Source: Campanula takesimana
Taxonomy: Eukaryota; Streptophyta; Magnoliopsida; Asterales; Campanulaceae
DNA length: 64,000 nt
NCBI GenBank assembly: GCA_026119855.1
Contig: JAOWBW010000305.1
Location: 806,001 to 870,000, forward strand
Direction of reading: 5' to 3'
How positions within the stretch are numbered: position 1 is the first letter of the stretch; every line of letters begins with the position of its first letter. Below are positions 1-10,351 of this stretch, in pieces. A program made the position numbers and the translations under genes. The notes beneath the pieces are model-generated. The model ran no database searches, was not told the DNA's origin, and saw only the letters and a list, made by a program, of their open reading frames with translations.

Positions 1-512
1 GATTAACTATATTATTGATAATTGAGAACAAAAATCTTTAAGTCTTGTTAGTTTATAACTCTTCTGAACGATTAATTGTAAGAATTATTGTTGTTGTAAT
101 GAAAGGTTGATTGTTATTATTGTTGAATGAAGTGTTTGTTATTTCATGTTAATATTTATTTATTTGATTTTTCTGTTATAATTTATATAATTTGAAATAG
201 GCACATCAAGAAAAAAATAAAAATAAAGAAAAATGAAAATATAGCCTTGGATAGCGCTTTATATAAGTTATCTAAGAGAGATACTAACATAGCGTTTATT
301 ATGTGCTATCTAAAGTGTGATTACATAAGGTAATTTCTGGAAATTAAAAGATCATCTTACGTAGCGCTTATTTATGCGCTATCTAAGTTTATTATCTTAT
401 ATAGCACAAAATAAACGCTATCTAAACTTGCATAGCGGTAGCTTACATAGCGCTTATATGCACTATCTAAGTGCAAAAATAAGCGGTAGGCAAGCTCTAT
501 TTTGTACTAGTG
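1..512 (-). mobile_element. CACTA (En/Spm-type) transposon terminus, truncated by the window edge
   Basis: Read on the minus strand, 512 down to about 500 gives CACTAGTACAAAA, a typical CACTA terminal inverted repeat. Inward of it, about 241-470 holds five or more short repeats in both orientations, built on TAGCGCTTAT and its complement followed by TCTAAG. Such dense palindromic subterminal repeats are characteristic of CACTA elements, where they bind the element's own TNPA-like protein. No transposase reading frame is visible in these 512 bases. The other terminus and the expected 3-bp target duplication (513-515 would be the flanking copy) cannot be checked here. Superfamily assignment is good; whether the element is autonomous is unknown. 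Confidence 0.75.
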
Positions 513-956
513 TCCCACTGGTGAGATTGGGAGGCCGCCCACGGGTGGGATGAGTCCTCCCACTGGTGGGATGAGTCCGCCCACTGGTGGGATTGGGAGT
601 CCGCCCACTGGTGGGATGAGTCCGCCCACTGGTGGGATGAGTCCGCCCACTGGTGGGATTGGGAGTCCGCCCACTGGTGGGATGAGTCCGCCCACTGGTG
701 GGATGAGTCCGCCGACTGGTGGGATGAGTCCATCCATTGGTGGGATGGGGAGTGGTGGGAGTTTGACTGGCGGTAGTTTGACTGGTGGGAGTTTGACTGG
801 CGGTAGTTTGACATGTGGGAGTTTGACCGGTGGTTTGGTGGGTTTAGTGGGTTTGCCACCACCGCAAGAACCACAATCAAGGTCAACTGGGGTGGCTGTG
901 GAGGCCAAGAACATGGAAATGAAAAGGAGGGCAATGAGCTTAGTAGAGGACTCCAT
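507..956 (-). pseudogene. Hybrid proline-rich cell-wall protein gene, 3' truncated by the CACTA insertion
   Basis: The 149-codon reading frame starts at 956 with a hydrophobic signal peptide (about residues 1-21, ending STATP). A CGSCGGGKP segment follows, then four VKLPPVKLPP-type repeats (about residues 43-67), then at least nine GLIPPVGG-type repeats. This is the arrangement of plant secreted hybrid proline-rich proteins, which normally end in an eight-cysteine lipid-transfer-like domain (2S albumin superfamily). That domain is absent: the last residue His and the stop are encoded by the CACTAG terminus of the neighbouring transposon. The product, if made, would be a secreted proline-rich fragment. 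The start is supported by the signal peptide and an upstream TATA-like box. Repeat units are multiples of three, so other frames on both strands are also open; I judge those non-coding. An alternative reading is a genuine short proline-rich protein, but the stop inside the transposon argues against it. Confidence 0.75.
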
Positions 957-1082
957 TTTTGAATGGTAAATTGAATAGGAGAGGAAGAGATTGTTTTATA
1001 GAGTGAAGGAGAAAGAAAACAACAAACCCTAAAAACCAAATCACGTGAATGTCGGCTTGGGACTCAATGGCCAAATGACAAA

Positions 1083-1090
1083 TTTTTATA
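1083..1090 (-). promoter_or_regulatory. TATA-like box upstream of the proline-rich protein gene
   Basis: Minus-strand TATAAAAA lies about 127 bp upstream of the ATG at 956, allowing a 5' UTR of roughly 95 bp. A CACGTG G-box (1042-1047) lies between it and the gene. The MITE at 1106-1398 sits immediately upstream of this box, so the distal promoter was probably displaced. Confidence 0.4.
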
Positions 1091-1105
1091 TTTGGCAAAT
1101 TATTA

Positions 1106-1398
1106 CTCCCCGTCCCGGTTTAAGGTTCTTAGTTTGATTTTGAATGCTTATTAAGAAATCAAGGCAAAATTGGGTCAAGAATAGTAGTTGGTGGAGGATA
1201 TAATTGTCCATTCATAAAACAAGTGGGTGAAAAGAAGATGAGTAAGTGATGGGCTTTTTGTAATATATGAACGTTATGAGGATAAGAATGTCCAAAACAC
1301 TATTCATCATTTGCTATTTAAGGAATAAAGCAACTAAGAACTTTAAACTGAGACATACCAAAAAAGAAAGTAATAACATTAAAGTGAGACGGAGGGAG
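1106..1398. mobile_element. Stowaway-like MITE 1
   Basis: The left end CTCCCCGTCCCGGTTTAAG and right end GAGACGGAGGGAG form a terminal inverted repeat. A TA lies at 1104-1105 and a degraded TTTA at the right. The internal AT-rich sequence has no coding capacity. The termini match the Tc1/mariner-derived Stowaway group that is abundant in plant genomes. Confidence 0.75.
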
Positions 1399-1518
1399 TT
1401 TATGCTTATACACAATCACATTGCATGAATATCTCTTCTTCATATCTAAGGTAATTGGGAGAAGTTTTTTTGGGGTTCAATCAAAATAAAAAGAGGTGGT
1501 CTCCAATGAGAACAAGGG

Positions 1519-1583
1519 GATCCGTCTCATGCATGAGACGACCCATGGGGCATGACCCGCCACGTGGCAGCCTCCCAGAGGTC

Positions 1584-1653
<70 letters not shown>

Positions 1654-2510
1654 GTTTTTTTTTTTGAGTTTTTATATTATTTTTTCGGTTTTTCAGCCGT
1701 TCACCAAAAGTAATAGTTACCATAACTTAATATAATGACTGTATAGATATAAAGTAACATTGTTCATAAGATAACGTAACACCTGTTTTACAAAAACAAA
1801 AGCTCGTTTTACCCTTTTTTTTTCAAATGTAATACTAACTATAATTACATGTAACCCAAACAATATCTAAATGTAATTATCATTTATACTGAAATGTAAT
1901 AATGCTTTTGCAAAAATGTTAAATATTGTGTATTTTGATTTAATTTTTTGAAAGAAAGTAACATTTGAAAAGTAACAACTCATATATGAATGTAATTGTT
2001 TGTACAAGTAAATGTAACACTTTAATAAAAGAAATTATAACATATTTCTATAGATAATGTAATACTTTTACATGTAACACTAATCAAGTGTTTTTAGCTC
2101 TAAAAATGTAAATGGTTGAATTATTATTTTTTCTATACATATGTGTTACAATTATGTATAAAAATTATTACATATAAGTAACACGTTTGTTACATTTTAG
2201 TTGTAATAAGAAGTACTTTTGGCAAACGAAGAAAACATAGAAAAAAACACTGTTACTTTTCTGTATATATGTATTACTTTTATGTATACAAACTGTTACT
2301 TTATATGAATACAGTCATTACATTAAGTTATAGTAACTATTACTTTTGACAAACCGAAAAAAACAAAAAAAAAAAAAAAAAGATTTGTTTTTTTTTTGGG
2401 CCTATGAGAGGCTGCCACGTGGTAGTTCGACCCCTGGGTCCTGGAGCCGGTTCGTGGGTCGGTCGGACGGGTCAAAAACCGACCCGTCTCATGGATGAGA
2501 CGGATCATGC
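1519..2510. mobile_element. Long-TIR non-autonomous DNA transposon, copy 1
   Basis: Inverted repeats of roughly 220-250 bp flank an AT-rich core. The left arm (1519-1765) begins GATCCGTCTCATGCATGAGACG. The right arm (2290-2510) ends with the complementary GTCTCATGGATGAGACGGATC. Both arms contain GGCTGCCACGTGG, and the inner arms match base for base over long stretches around ACTATTACTTTTG. The core is full of GTAACA, TGTAAT and GTTACATTT motifs. No transposase is visible. A related copy lies at 31010-32545. Long TIRs suggest a Mutator-like or foldback MITE, but no clear target duplication was found, so the superfamily is unresolved and the ends are approximate. Confidence 0.6.
1588..1650. repeat. 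(TA)n microsatellite
   Basis: About 30 uninterrupted TA dinucleotides lie inside the left arm of the long-TIR element. The open frames that run through it are Ile-Tyr artefacts. Confidence 0.95.
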
Positions 2511-2539
2511 ATGTGTGGACACACAAGTTTTTGTCAAAT

Positions 2540-3365
2540 AAAAATGCATATAATTCATATACTTATATGGATATATAACATTATCTATCTTCGTCACAAT
2601 ACATTTGATATGAAAAACATTTAGGTAAACAGATAACCCCCTTGAACAAAAGTTCTGAATCCAAATTTATGAATATGGATATGGTAATTGTTTTGGTAGA
2701 ATGAGAATCTAGCTAAGGGTAATGTTGGTGTAATTGTGGAATATGAACCAAAAGCCATGAATCCTATATTGTATACAATAATAATATGCATATATTGATC
2801 TCTTCTTGTTTATTTCATAATTAGATCAAACAATTCACATCTACTAAAGAGAGTAATATAGATTGGTAAATAGACTTGAGGAGTTACTCACTTTAGCACC
2901 AATTGGTTTTAAGGTGAAACCTTCAATATAGTTTGTTACCGGTCCGATCCAGCCCATGCTTACGCCTGAGCCTCTCTCACTGTTTCTTACTCCATCTCTA
3001 ATTCTAAGAGAGGATAAAGTAATTAACCAATATTTCCAATGCTTAATACCAACATACATGTAGAAATTTAAAAGCTTAATTTAAGTTTCCATTTTTTAGA
3101 AGTATTGTAAAAAACAATTCCCATTTTCCTCTCTTAATTTGTAGACTACATTTCGTATTAACTAAGATCCAATGGTGTACGTTCTAGGTTATTAATTAGC
3201 TATCGTCCTGATAAAGTAATGAAGAAATTTAAACCGTAGGTAATCTTGCTTTTAAGTACTTACATAAGGAGAATTCAAAAGTTTCATTAGGGCTAATGTC
3301 ATGATATGAAGAAATTTAAATATTAAAATCGTAAGTGGTACAATATATGATACATAAAGTGGTAT
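2540..3365. other. Intergenic stretch with no supported feature
   Basis: AT-rich sequence. A 71-codon minus-strand frame (2844-3059) has no recognisable domain, signal peptide or promoter and is not called. No inverted or tandem repeat was recognised. Confidence 0.5.
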
Positions 3366-3375
3366 TTGAAGTATA

Positions 3376-3735
3376 GGTAGGTGCTCAAATGAGAACCACA
3401 ATTGCGTGAGAACCGTGAAAACCAAGCATAACCATTAGATTAGAATCAAAATCAAAGGTTCAGATTATAGATACATTGGATACACTTGGATACAATACAT
3501 AAATTTTGATATTGCACTTGGATACAGTAGCTAAACAAGTACTGTATCCAAGTGTTGCACTTGGATACAGTAGGTTAAACACTAATGTATCCAATTGTAT
3601 TTTTGAAAATTAGCTACTGTATCCAAGTGTTAACAATTTATCTATAATCTGGACCCTTGATTTTGTATTTAATCAAACGGTTATGATTGGTTCTCACGGT
3701 TCTCATTTAAAATGGTTCTCACAGGAGCGCGACCC
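3376..3735. mobile_element. Mutator-like MITE with a perfect 10-bp target duplication
   Basis: Inverted arms of about 90 bp carry GAGAACCGTGA and AACCATTAGATT-like blocks on the left and their complements on the right. The outer termini (GGTAGGTGCTC... and ...GAGCGCGACCC) are alignable over 22 bp. TTGAAGTATA occurs at 3366-3375 and again at 3736-3745, directly abutting the termini. A 9-11 bp duplication is the Mutator signature. The loop region carries several copies of CACTTGGATACAGTA in both orientations. There is no coding capacity. Confidence 0.8.
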
Positions 3736-3940
3736 TTGAAGTATACCCTTTCCTACTTTCAAAAAGGTCAAGAGATTTTGGTTCCCCTTTCATTGTACGT
3801 AGAAAAAAAAAGTGTTCGTTAAGTTTTTTTTTTAGGTTGTAAATAATGTATAAAAGTTGACTTTGAATTAAACATATTAAGTAGAGGAAATGACAATTTA
3901 GGATTTAAAGTGTCAATACTAAAAAAATGACTTTTAGAGA

Positions 3941-4679
3941 TGTTAGACCAAAATATAAAGAACGATGATCAAAAAAATAATCAATCACAACACAAAAATT
4001 TAGGTCGTTTACCAACTTGGCTACGTCCACAGGCGGAGGGAGAATATATTACTTTCAATGAACAATTACAAAAGACAATCTCTCTAATTTAGTTGCAAGA
4101 ATTATTTAGGCAAATAATTCCGTCAACTTAAATCCTAGATCTCTACTTGTAACTCTCAAAGATGACAAACTAAAAAATATGCTATGGGAGGGGTTGTAAT
4201 TACAGTCATAAATATCAAAAACCCAAGGGAAAAAGTAGTCCTATTTCTTGTGTATCTTGTGTACAAAGTAAACCAATTCTCATTAGTAATCTATTTTCCT
4301 AACTCTTAAATAATACTTTTACACAAAATAGGAGTACCAAATATTTAGGATGGAGGGAGTCCTAAAGAAAGTTACCAAACAAAAGAAAAAAACATTGCAC
4401 GTCACTTTGTGTGGTTCGGCTGAGTTATGGACATGGTTCGGCCGAACCCATGTCTATACTCAGCCGAATCTCCTCCTATGCTCGGCCGAATCTTTGTTGC
4501 TTCCCAAAACCAATTTCCGATTCGCCTTAGTTCGGTCGAGTCCTTACCATGGTTCGGCCGAATCTGCTCCTGCTTTGGTGTTTTTAGTTTTCTCCCTTTT
4601 TTTCTCAATTCAAATCCCCAAAATTGTTCCTGGCCTGACCTTTATCAAATGCCATTAATTCAAAGACATATTCCCAACA
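3941..4679 (-). repeat. Copia-1 3' LTR
   Basis: 739 bp, TG...CA bounded. It pairs with 14835-15542 along nearly its whole length. It contains repeated TTCGGCCGA motifs (about 4425-4565) and ends next to a purine-rich tract (minus-strand GGCGGAGAT). Confidence 0.85.
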
Positions 4680-5299
4680 ATCTCCGCCTTGAATTTGAAT
4701 CTCCCCGAACCATATTTATATCCACGAACCGACCTCAACTCCACCTTGAGTTGAATCCTCTGCTTCTGCCTTTGTCTTTGTCAAGACTCAATATTTGTTC
4801 ACCCAAGAACAACCATGTTTGATTAGTTAAGCAAACGATCTTATCAACTTGTGCAATGAATTTATAACGCACTAGAACCTCCACCACAACGTTGACCACC
4901 ATAAGCATCTGCATAAACGAAAATTGTACATGAACTGTACGACTGACGATGTCTGCACGAACCGCTACAAAACTCCACTAACATGTGCTCTTACTAATCT
5001 TGTTTATTCGAGCTCTCCATAACACCGATGAGAGCCAAGAAACTTATTGATGTGCCAGAAAGCCTTCTAGACTATCAACATAGTGTTTCACCGAACACTT
5101 GAGACTGTACACCTCTAGAATTTAAGAACCCCTTTGCTGACTGAACTTTGTGTATCTACTTCTAGTACTTCGAATAGACTACACCTTAAATCCCATATTG
5201 TACCTTGTCCCGATTACTTTCTCAATCCCAATCTAATGATGAGCTTCGAACTAGTTCGGAGAGCTTCGAACCCACTCATTTAAAGGCGAATAGAATGGA

Positions 5300-5998
5300 A
5301 TATTGTGCTTTACCTCAAGTACCCTTTGTTACGCCTGGCAACCTGCTCCTCTCAAGAAACTGAATGATATAATAAGCCTAACACTCCTTAGTGTCTCTAG
5401 ACCGCCTATCTAGAGCACCGTCCCTCCCGGGCGAATAACAATCTTTCGTGCTTGACGAGTTCACTCGGCACTTGAACTCGCCCACCGAGATAAATTGTAT
5501 CAACTCCTTCTGCGGATAGCCATCTTGTAGCTCAGGATCGTCTGCCCATCTACTACCATTGGTAAAAATAGGCTCTACCTTTTTCTCAACTATCTCGCTA
5601 TGCTCTACCTCTTGATCTAGAAGCCACTCATCACTGAGCCATGAGCCTTCTTTCACTATTAGAGCATAATCACTGTCACTACTTCCCGCATCAACATCCG
5701 CCTCATCTTGACTAGGATCTTCATCTTGCTTCTTTCTTGGACATTCATTCTTCCAATGCTCATTCCTTCTGCAGAACCTACAAACATCCTCAGGTTTAGG
5801 ACCCCTCTTACTGGAAGATTTTTTAACGTTCTTCTTCTTGCTTGATCCTTTGTTGCCTTCTGCATAACCCCGCAGGCTGACTGTCTGTTTTTCCTCTGCC
5901 CATCTTTTATCGCAATACTCTTGTCTTGAGCAAAGCCTTCACATCCTCACGAGCGATTGTTTCTTTACCATGCAAACACGAATCCACAAAGTGCTGAT
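5300..5998 (-). pseudogene. Copia-1 gag, 3' part with CCHC zinc knuckle
   Basis: This is the downstream half of the copia-1 gag, separated from its upstream half (14234-14800) by copia-2. Just below 5998 the frame encodes a KETIAREDVKALL-type stretch typical of copia Gag. Around 5740-5785 a CX2CX4HX4C knuckle is encoded (C-RF-C, then H, then C before PRKK). It is followed by an acidic Asp/Ser-rich segment and EGSWLSDEW. Several stops and frame changes separate the pieces. The knuckle would bind element RNA during packaging. Downstream of about 5380 the reading frame ends and no pol motif appears before the 3' LTR. Confidence 0.65.
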
Positions 5999-7536
5999 TG
6001 TTGGAGATTATGCCCTAGGCCCTTAAGAAAGGCCTTATGTTGTATCATGTTCTTATTTGTTATGGAGATAACAACCCTGGACTATTATATGTTTTACATG
6101 TTTATTATAATAATCCCCGTCCCTAGTACTTATGAAGGACTAGTATAAGTTTAATCGATGATCATATGATGATCATGTGTATGTGATACAAATTAAACTT
6201 ATGGGTACTTGTTGGAGAACAAATACTGGACTTGACCCACCTATGAGATTTATGTCATGGTCAGATGTCATAATTAAATCTCATAATAGTTATATCATTT
6301 ATCCTTAGACCTGAGATTATCATAGTCTTCCACATGATGACCATTATGTTTGACGTACTCAAATGCTACCCCTAACCGGGTGGTTATAAAGGCTATGATT
6401 GGCATAATCGGATTCATGTAGGGAAGAATGATAAGTCAAGATGGGATTTATCCCTCTCTCAAGAGAGATATATGCTTGGCCTCTCGATGAGTAAGATTGA
6501 TGATAGTGTACGGCCGTACCTAAATGAATTGAAGTGTTCAATGTCATTTGCTCATATCAATCTACTCGGGATCGAGAAAGCATTGGACAACATAAGTTGA
6601 CGTGTACCATGACTTATGTCCAATATGATATCGCATGACAAAAGGATTGTGATATGTTCTATAAGGATGAACGAACATCGTCAAGTTATATTAATTGGGT
6701 AGTCATGATGACTTGCTAGAGTCCGCTCATGACTTATGGGTTTGACCTTGGTTGGACTCATTGCCAACTTAATATAATCCTATGGGGTCACACACAAATG
6801 GACGAATCAAGAAAAAGGCTAAAATTGGAAAAGCTGAAAATCTGGCAGGTTCGGCCCAAATGGCACGACCGTGCCGTTCTGTGCGCACGACCGTGCCAGA
6901 TAACAAGCTATACCGTGCCATTTTTCGCCAAGGGAGATCTCGGTCGGCACAAGTGGCACGACCGTGCCAATTTGTGAGCACGACCATGCCAGAGTTCCTG
7001 GGGCCAGATTGTGTGCAGTTTAATTGGGTGATGGAATTTATGTCTTCTAGGTCATTAAGGTTAATGACTAGGGACTATAAATACATCTTTTCACCAGCCA
7101 TTAAACTAATGCAACCTAGTATGTTTGAGAAACATAATTCTTGATCCAAGATTGTGAATCAAAGATCAAGAACGCATAAAATTCATATAGCCTTTGAAGA
7201 TTAGAAAAATGTTTTCTAATGGGTCTAGCAATCCAGATCTAGAATGGTTCTAGATATTCGTTCGCGTGTGGATACACATAGAGGATGCTTGCTTTAGCAT
7301 CTTAAGTTCGTGTTCATGTGATCGTGATCCGATGAACGTGAAGAACGAGGAGATCAAATCTAAAGCTTGAAGACTTGAAGATTTGAAGATCCGAAAAATT
7401 TAAACGCTCTACAACGGTTAGTATTCTAAATTCATCTTGATATTAATTTAATTATCATGAATGGATCTTGGGGCTTAGGGTTTTGTTTATTTTATATTGC
7501 TTTATTCCGCTGTGCATGTTGTCTCAAAACCCAACA
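5999..7536 (+). repeat. Copia-2 5' LTR
   Basis: 1538 bp. A TATA box (CTATAAATA) lies at about 7075-7083. U3 carries GGCACGACCGTGCC-type palindromic repeats around 6858-6990. The U5 end abuts the primer-binding site. Confidence 0.88.
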
Positions 7537-7537
7537 G

Positions 7538-7550
7538 TGGTATCAGAGCC
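7538..7550 (+). other. Copia-2 primer-binding site (tRNA-Met type)
   Basis: TGGTATCAGAGCC begins two bases after the LTR end. This is the standard plant copia primer site, complementary to the 3' end of initiator tRNA-Met. Confidence 0.9.
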
Positions 7551-7887
7551 CCGTTCATGTATGGTTATTTTAATATTATCATGTTAAATATATAATTTGA
7601 TTATATGATCTAGCATGATGTGAATTTAGAATAAAAGATTTATGTGAATTGTTTGGTTAAACAATTATATATGATATAGTATGATTATGAACAAGGTTTT
7701 CTAGTTGCTTGATTAATATGATTAATCTATTTATCGGATCATCAATCTCTTTAATTGGATTATTGAATTGATGATTCTTGATCTTGAAGAACAAATTGTT
7801 TGTTCTAAGAGTTTTATGTTTATGATAATCTGATTATCATAAATAGTTGAATTCTTAAAAGATCAAGATTTGATAAATTGCGTTCTT

Positions 7888-8058
7888 GTGGTTCGCGTGC
7901 AGTGCACGTTTTCATGCAAAATTTTTGTCTAGAATTTTCGTGCAGAATACGTGCAGCGCACGTGCAGTCCAGAATTTTGTGCAGAATTTTTGTGCAGTTC
8001 ACGTGCAATACACGAATTCGTGCAGATTTTTCATGCAGTTCACGTGCAGTGCAGATTT
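7888..8058 (+). repeat. GTGCAG-rich leader minisatellite of copia-2
   Basis: Irregular repeats of GTGCAG, CACGTGCAG and CAGAATTTT, several forming short palindromes such as GTGCACGTGCAC-like blocks. They lie about 350 bp downstream of the LTR in the untranslated leader. A similar array occurs in the leader of another element at 29115-29300. Confidence 0.7.
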
Positions 8059-10351
8059 CTGAATTCGTGTTTTTCAGACTTGGAGATGCATTGTACAATA
8101 CGTATTGTTCATGGAATTGGATTCTATGAAGTAATGTATTCTTAATAGAGTTGGACTCTATGAAAGAATTCATCATTCAATATGTATTATACCTAAAGTG
8201 GGACTCTATGAAAATCTAAAATTCATAATTATATTCACATAGTATCCATTTATTAATTAATTGGATTAATTATACCTTTGTTATGCGCGTTGCTATATGA
8301 AACAACCTTCTTAAAAATCTAAGTCATGTGCCAATCTACTATTAAAACACTTGTGAGTACACCGGGTAGTTTTATGCAGGCTACGCCTTAGCGAGATGCA
8401 TTGATTCTATCAGTGTATGAGCAAGATGAGTTAATCAGAGTTTCCTATACGTTTAACGTGGTTTGACTTAATTAGGCTATCAAAACAGTTTTGGGCATAA
8501 GGCACAAGATGAGATTAAAAACATGTTTGACATTGGATATCTAAAAATAATCTCATAAAAGATCTAAGAGTCATATATGATATGATTGACAAAAGTTGTC
8601 TACCTAAATAACTTGGTTTTGAGCAGTCGTGCCCTACTGACTCAAAATTGGGTGAAATATGGAGCTTAGCCCACATGAATTATATTATACAATTGTTGTA
8701 TATGAAGGTTATATAATTTAGTGTGAGTATTTATGAAATACAATAATTATCTCTTAAATGATTGGTATGAAATATAGGTGTATATTTATTTGCATATTTG
8801 TGTAGAATATTATCTTAATCTTTAATTATGTTTGTTACTGCGATCTGTTTTTGAAAGGACAAAGTTAAAAGAGAATGAAATTAATTTCCTTGATTGGATC
8901 ATGAGCTTAAGAATTGTTTTAAAGCAAGAACGGAAATTATACATTCTTAATAATCCTAAGTAACCTAAATTGCAATATTAATTTGATTAATATGTTCCGT
9001 AGGATCATCAAAATTTAATTTGATTAACTTGTTGATGATCTTAGATTCATGAATAAATTGTTTATTTTTGGTTTTGATGATCATGATGATTGGATCACCA
9101 TGAACAAATCCTAATTGAATCAAGAAAATCAATTTTAAGGTAAATTTTGGAAATTGAAAATCTACCGCTTTATAATAAAGATTTTGAGTTGAATTTAATT
9201 GTCAGATGACTGGTTTTAGAAACCGTGTTTCCTAAAATTAAATGTCCGTTTCAAAATTAATCTGGGATTGAATTTAGTTTCAGATTACTGGTTTTCGAAA
9301 CCGTGTTTCCTGAAAAGTGATGTCAATTCAGAATTCAAAAAATTGAAATCAGAATCCTGAACTGTTCTTGATTGTTGAAATCAATTAAAATGATGAGATA
9401 TAGAATTTAGAAACAAGACTACAGATTCATACGGAAATGTGGATGCCTTTTGGCTTAGTTTCGGCCGTATGAACAGTTCTCTAAATTTCTGAATGATGTA
9501 CGGAATTGTGGATGCCTTTTGGCTTAGTTTCGGCCGTATAGTTTGTGCTCTCAATATCTGAACTATCATGCGAAAAGATGGTGATCTAAGTCGAAAATTT
9601 TGATTCTTGACTTCATGAATTTCTAAAAGGAAAGAGGATTAAAAGATAAAGGTAAGACAAATGTTGTCAAACCTAAAGGAAATAATTGTGGCTAAAGTTA
9701 TAACTCTAAATAATGAAATTTGGCAACATGGCAATTTGATTGTCCATTTAAAATTGCAATCAAGATTTTGGATGATCAAAGAAAGTGAATGGTAGTGGGA
9801 ATACCACTTCGGTTATTTATGTTATAAGATTAATCTTTCTAATTTTAATTATTAGGTATTGGATACCGGATTTGATCCCACATTTGTATAAATGTGCAAA
9901 AATTAGTAAATTGAAAGACTACTTAAAGTAAAGTTAATCTACGAATGGTAATGATGCAAGAGTTGCAATATTGTTTGTAGAACACATATGAAGTGGCTTT
10001 ATTTATTAAGTAGAAAGTATTATTTTGTTATAAGATAATGAAGGATATTTATTTCTTATTGAGAATAAGAAAGAGCTTTATTTATTATGATTTGCTTTAT
10101 CGTATTGTTAAATCATATAAATAAATCTAATATCCTAAATCTTGAAGAACAAAATAATGAAAAAGATTATAACATAATTTTTTTTAAATTCTTAAGGAAT
10201 TATTGTTTTTGATCAAATAAATAAGAAACGCATATCTAAAATTCCATGGGACGGAGTTTTAAAGTCATATGATTTTGAATTATGTGATATATGCAAATCT
10301 TATTTACTTGGACCAAGACATCTTTTACTAGGAGTAGTAAAAGGCTAATAT

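Noticed and set aside
497..1039. 180-codon minus-strand and 139-codon plus-strand frames overlapping the proline-rich gene
   Set aside because: They are open only because the repeat units are multiples of three. They lack the signal peptide and family features seen in the 507-956 frame.
1455..1723. Frames encoding long Ile-Tyr runs
   Set aside because: Translation of the (TA)n microsatellite.
2844..3059. 71-codon minus-strand frame
   Set aside because: No recognisable family; length is within chance expectation.
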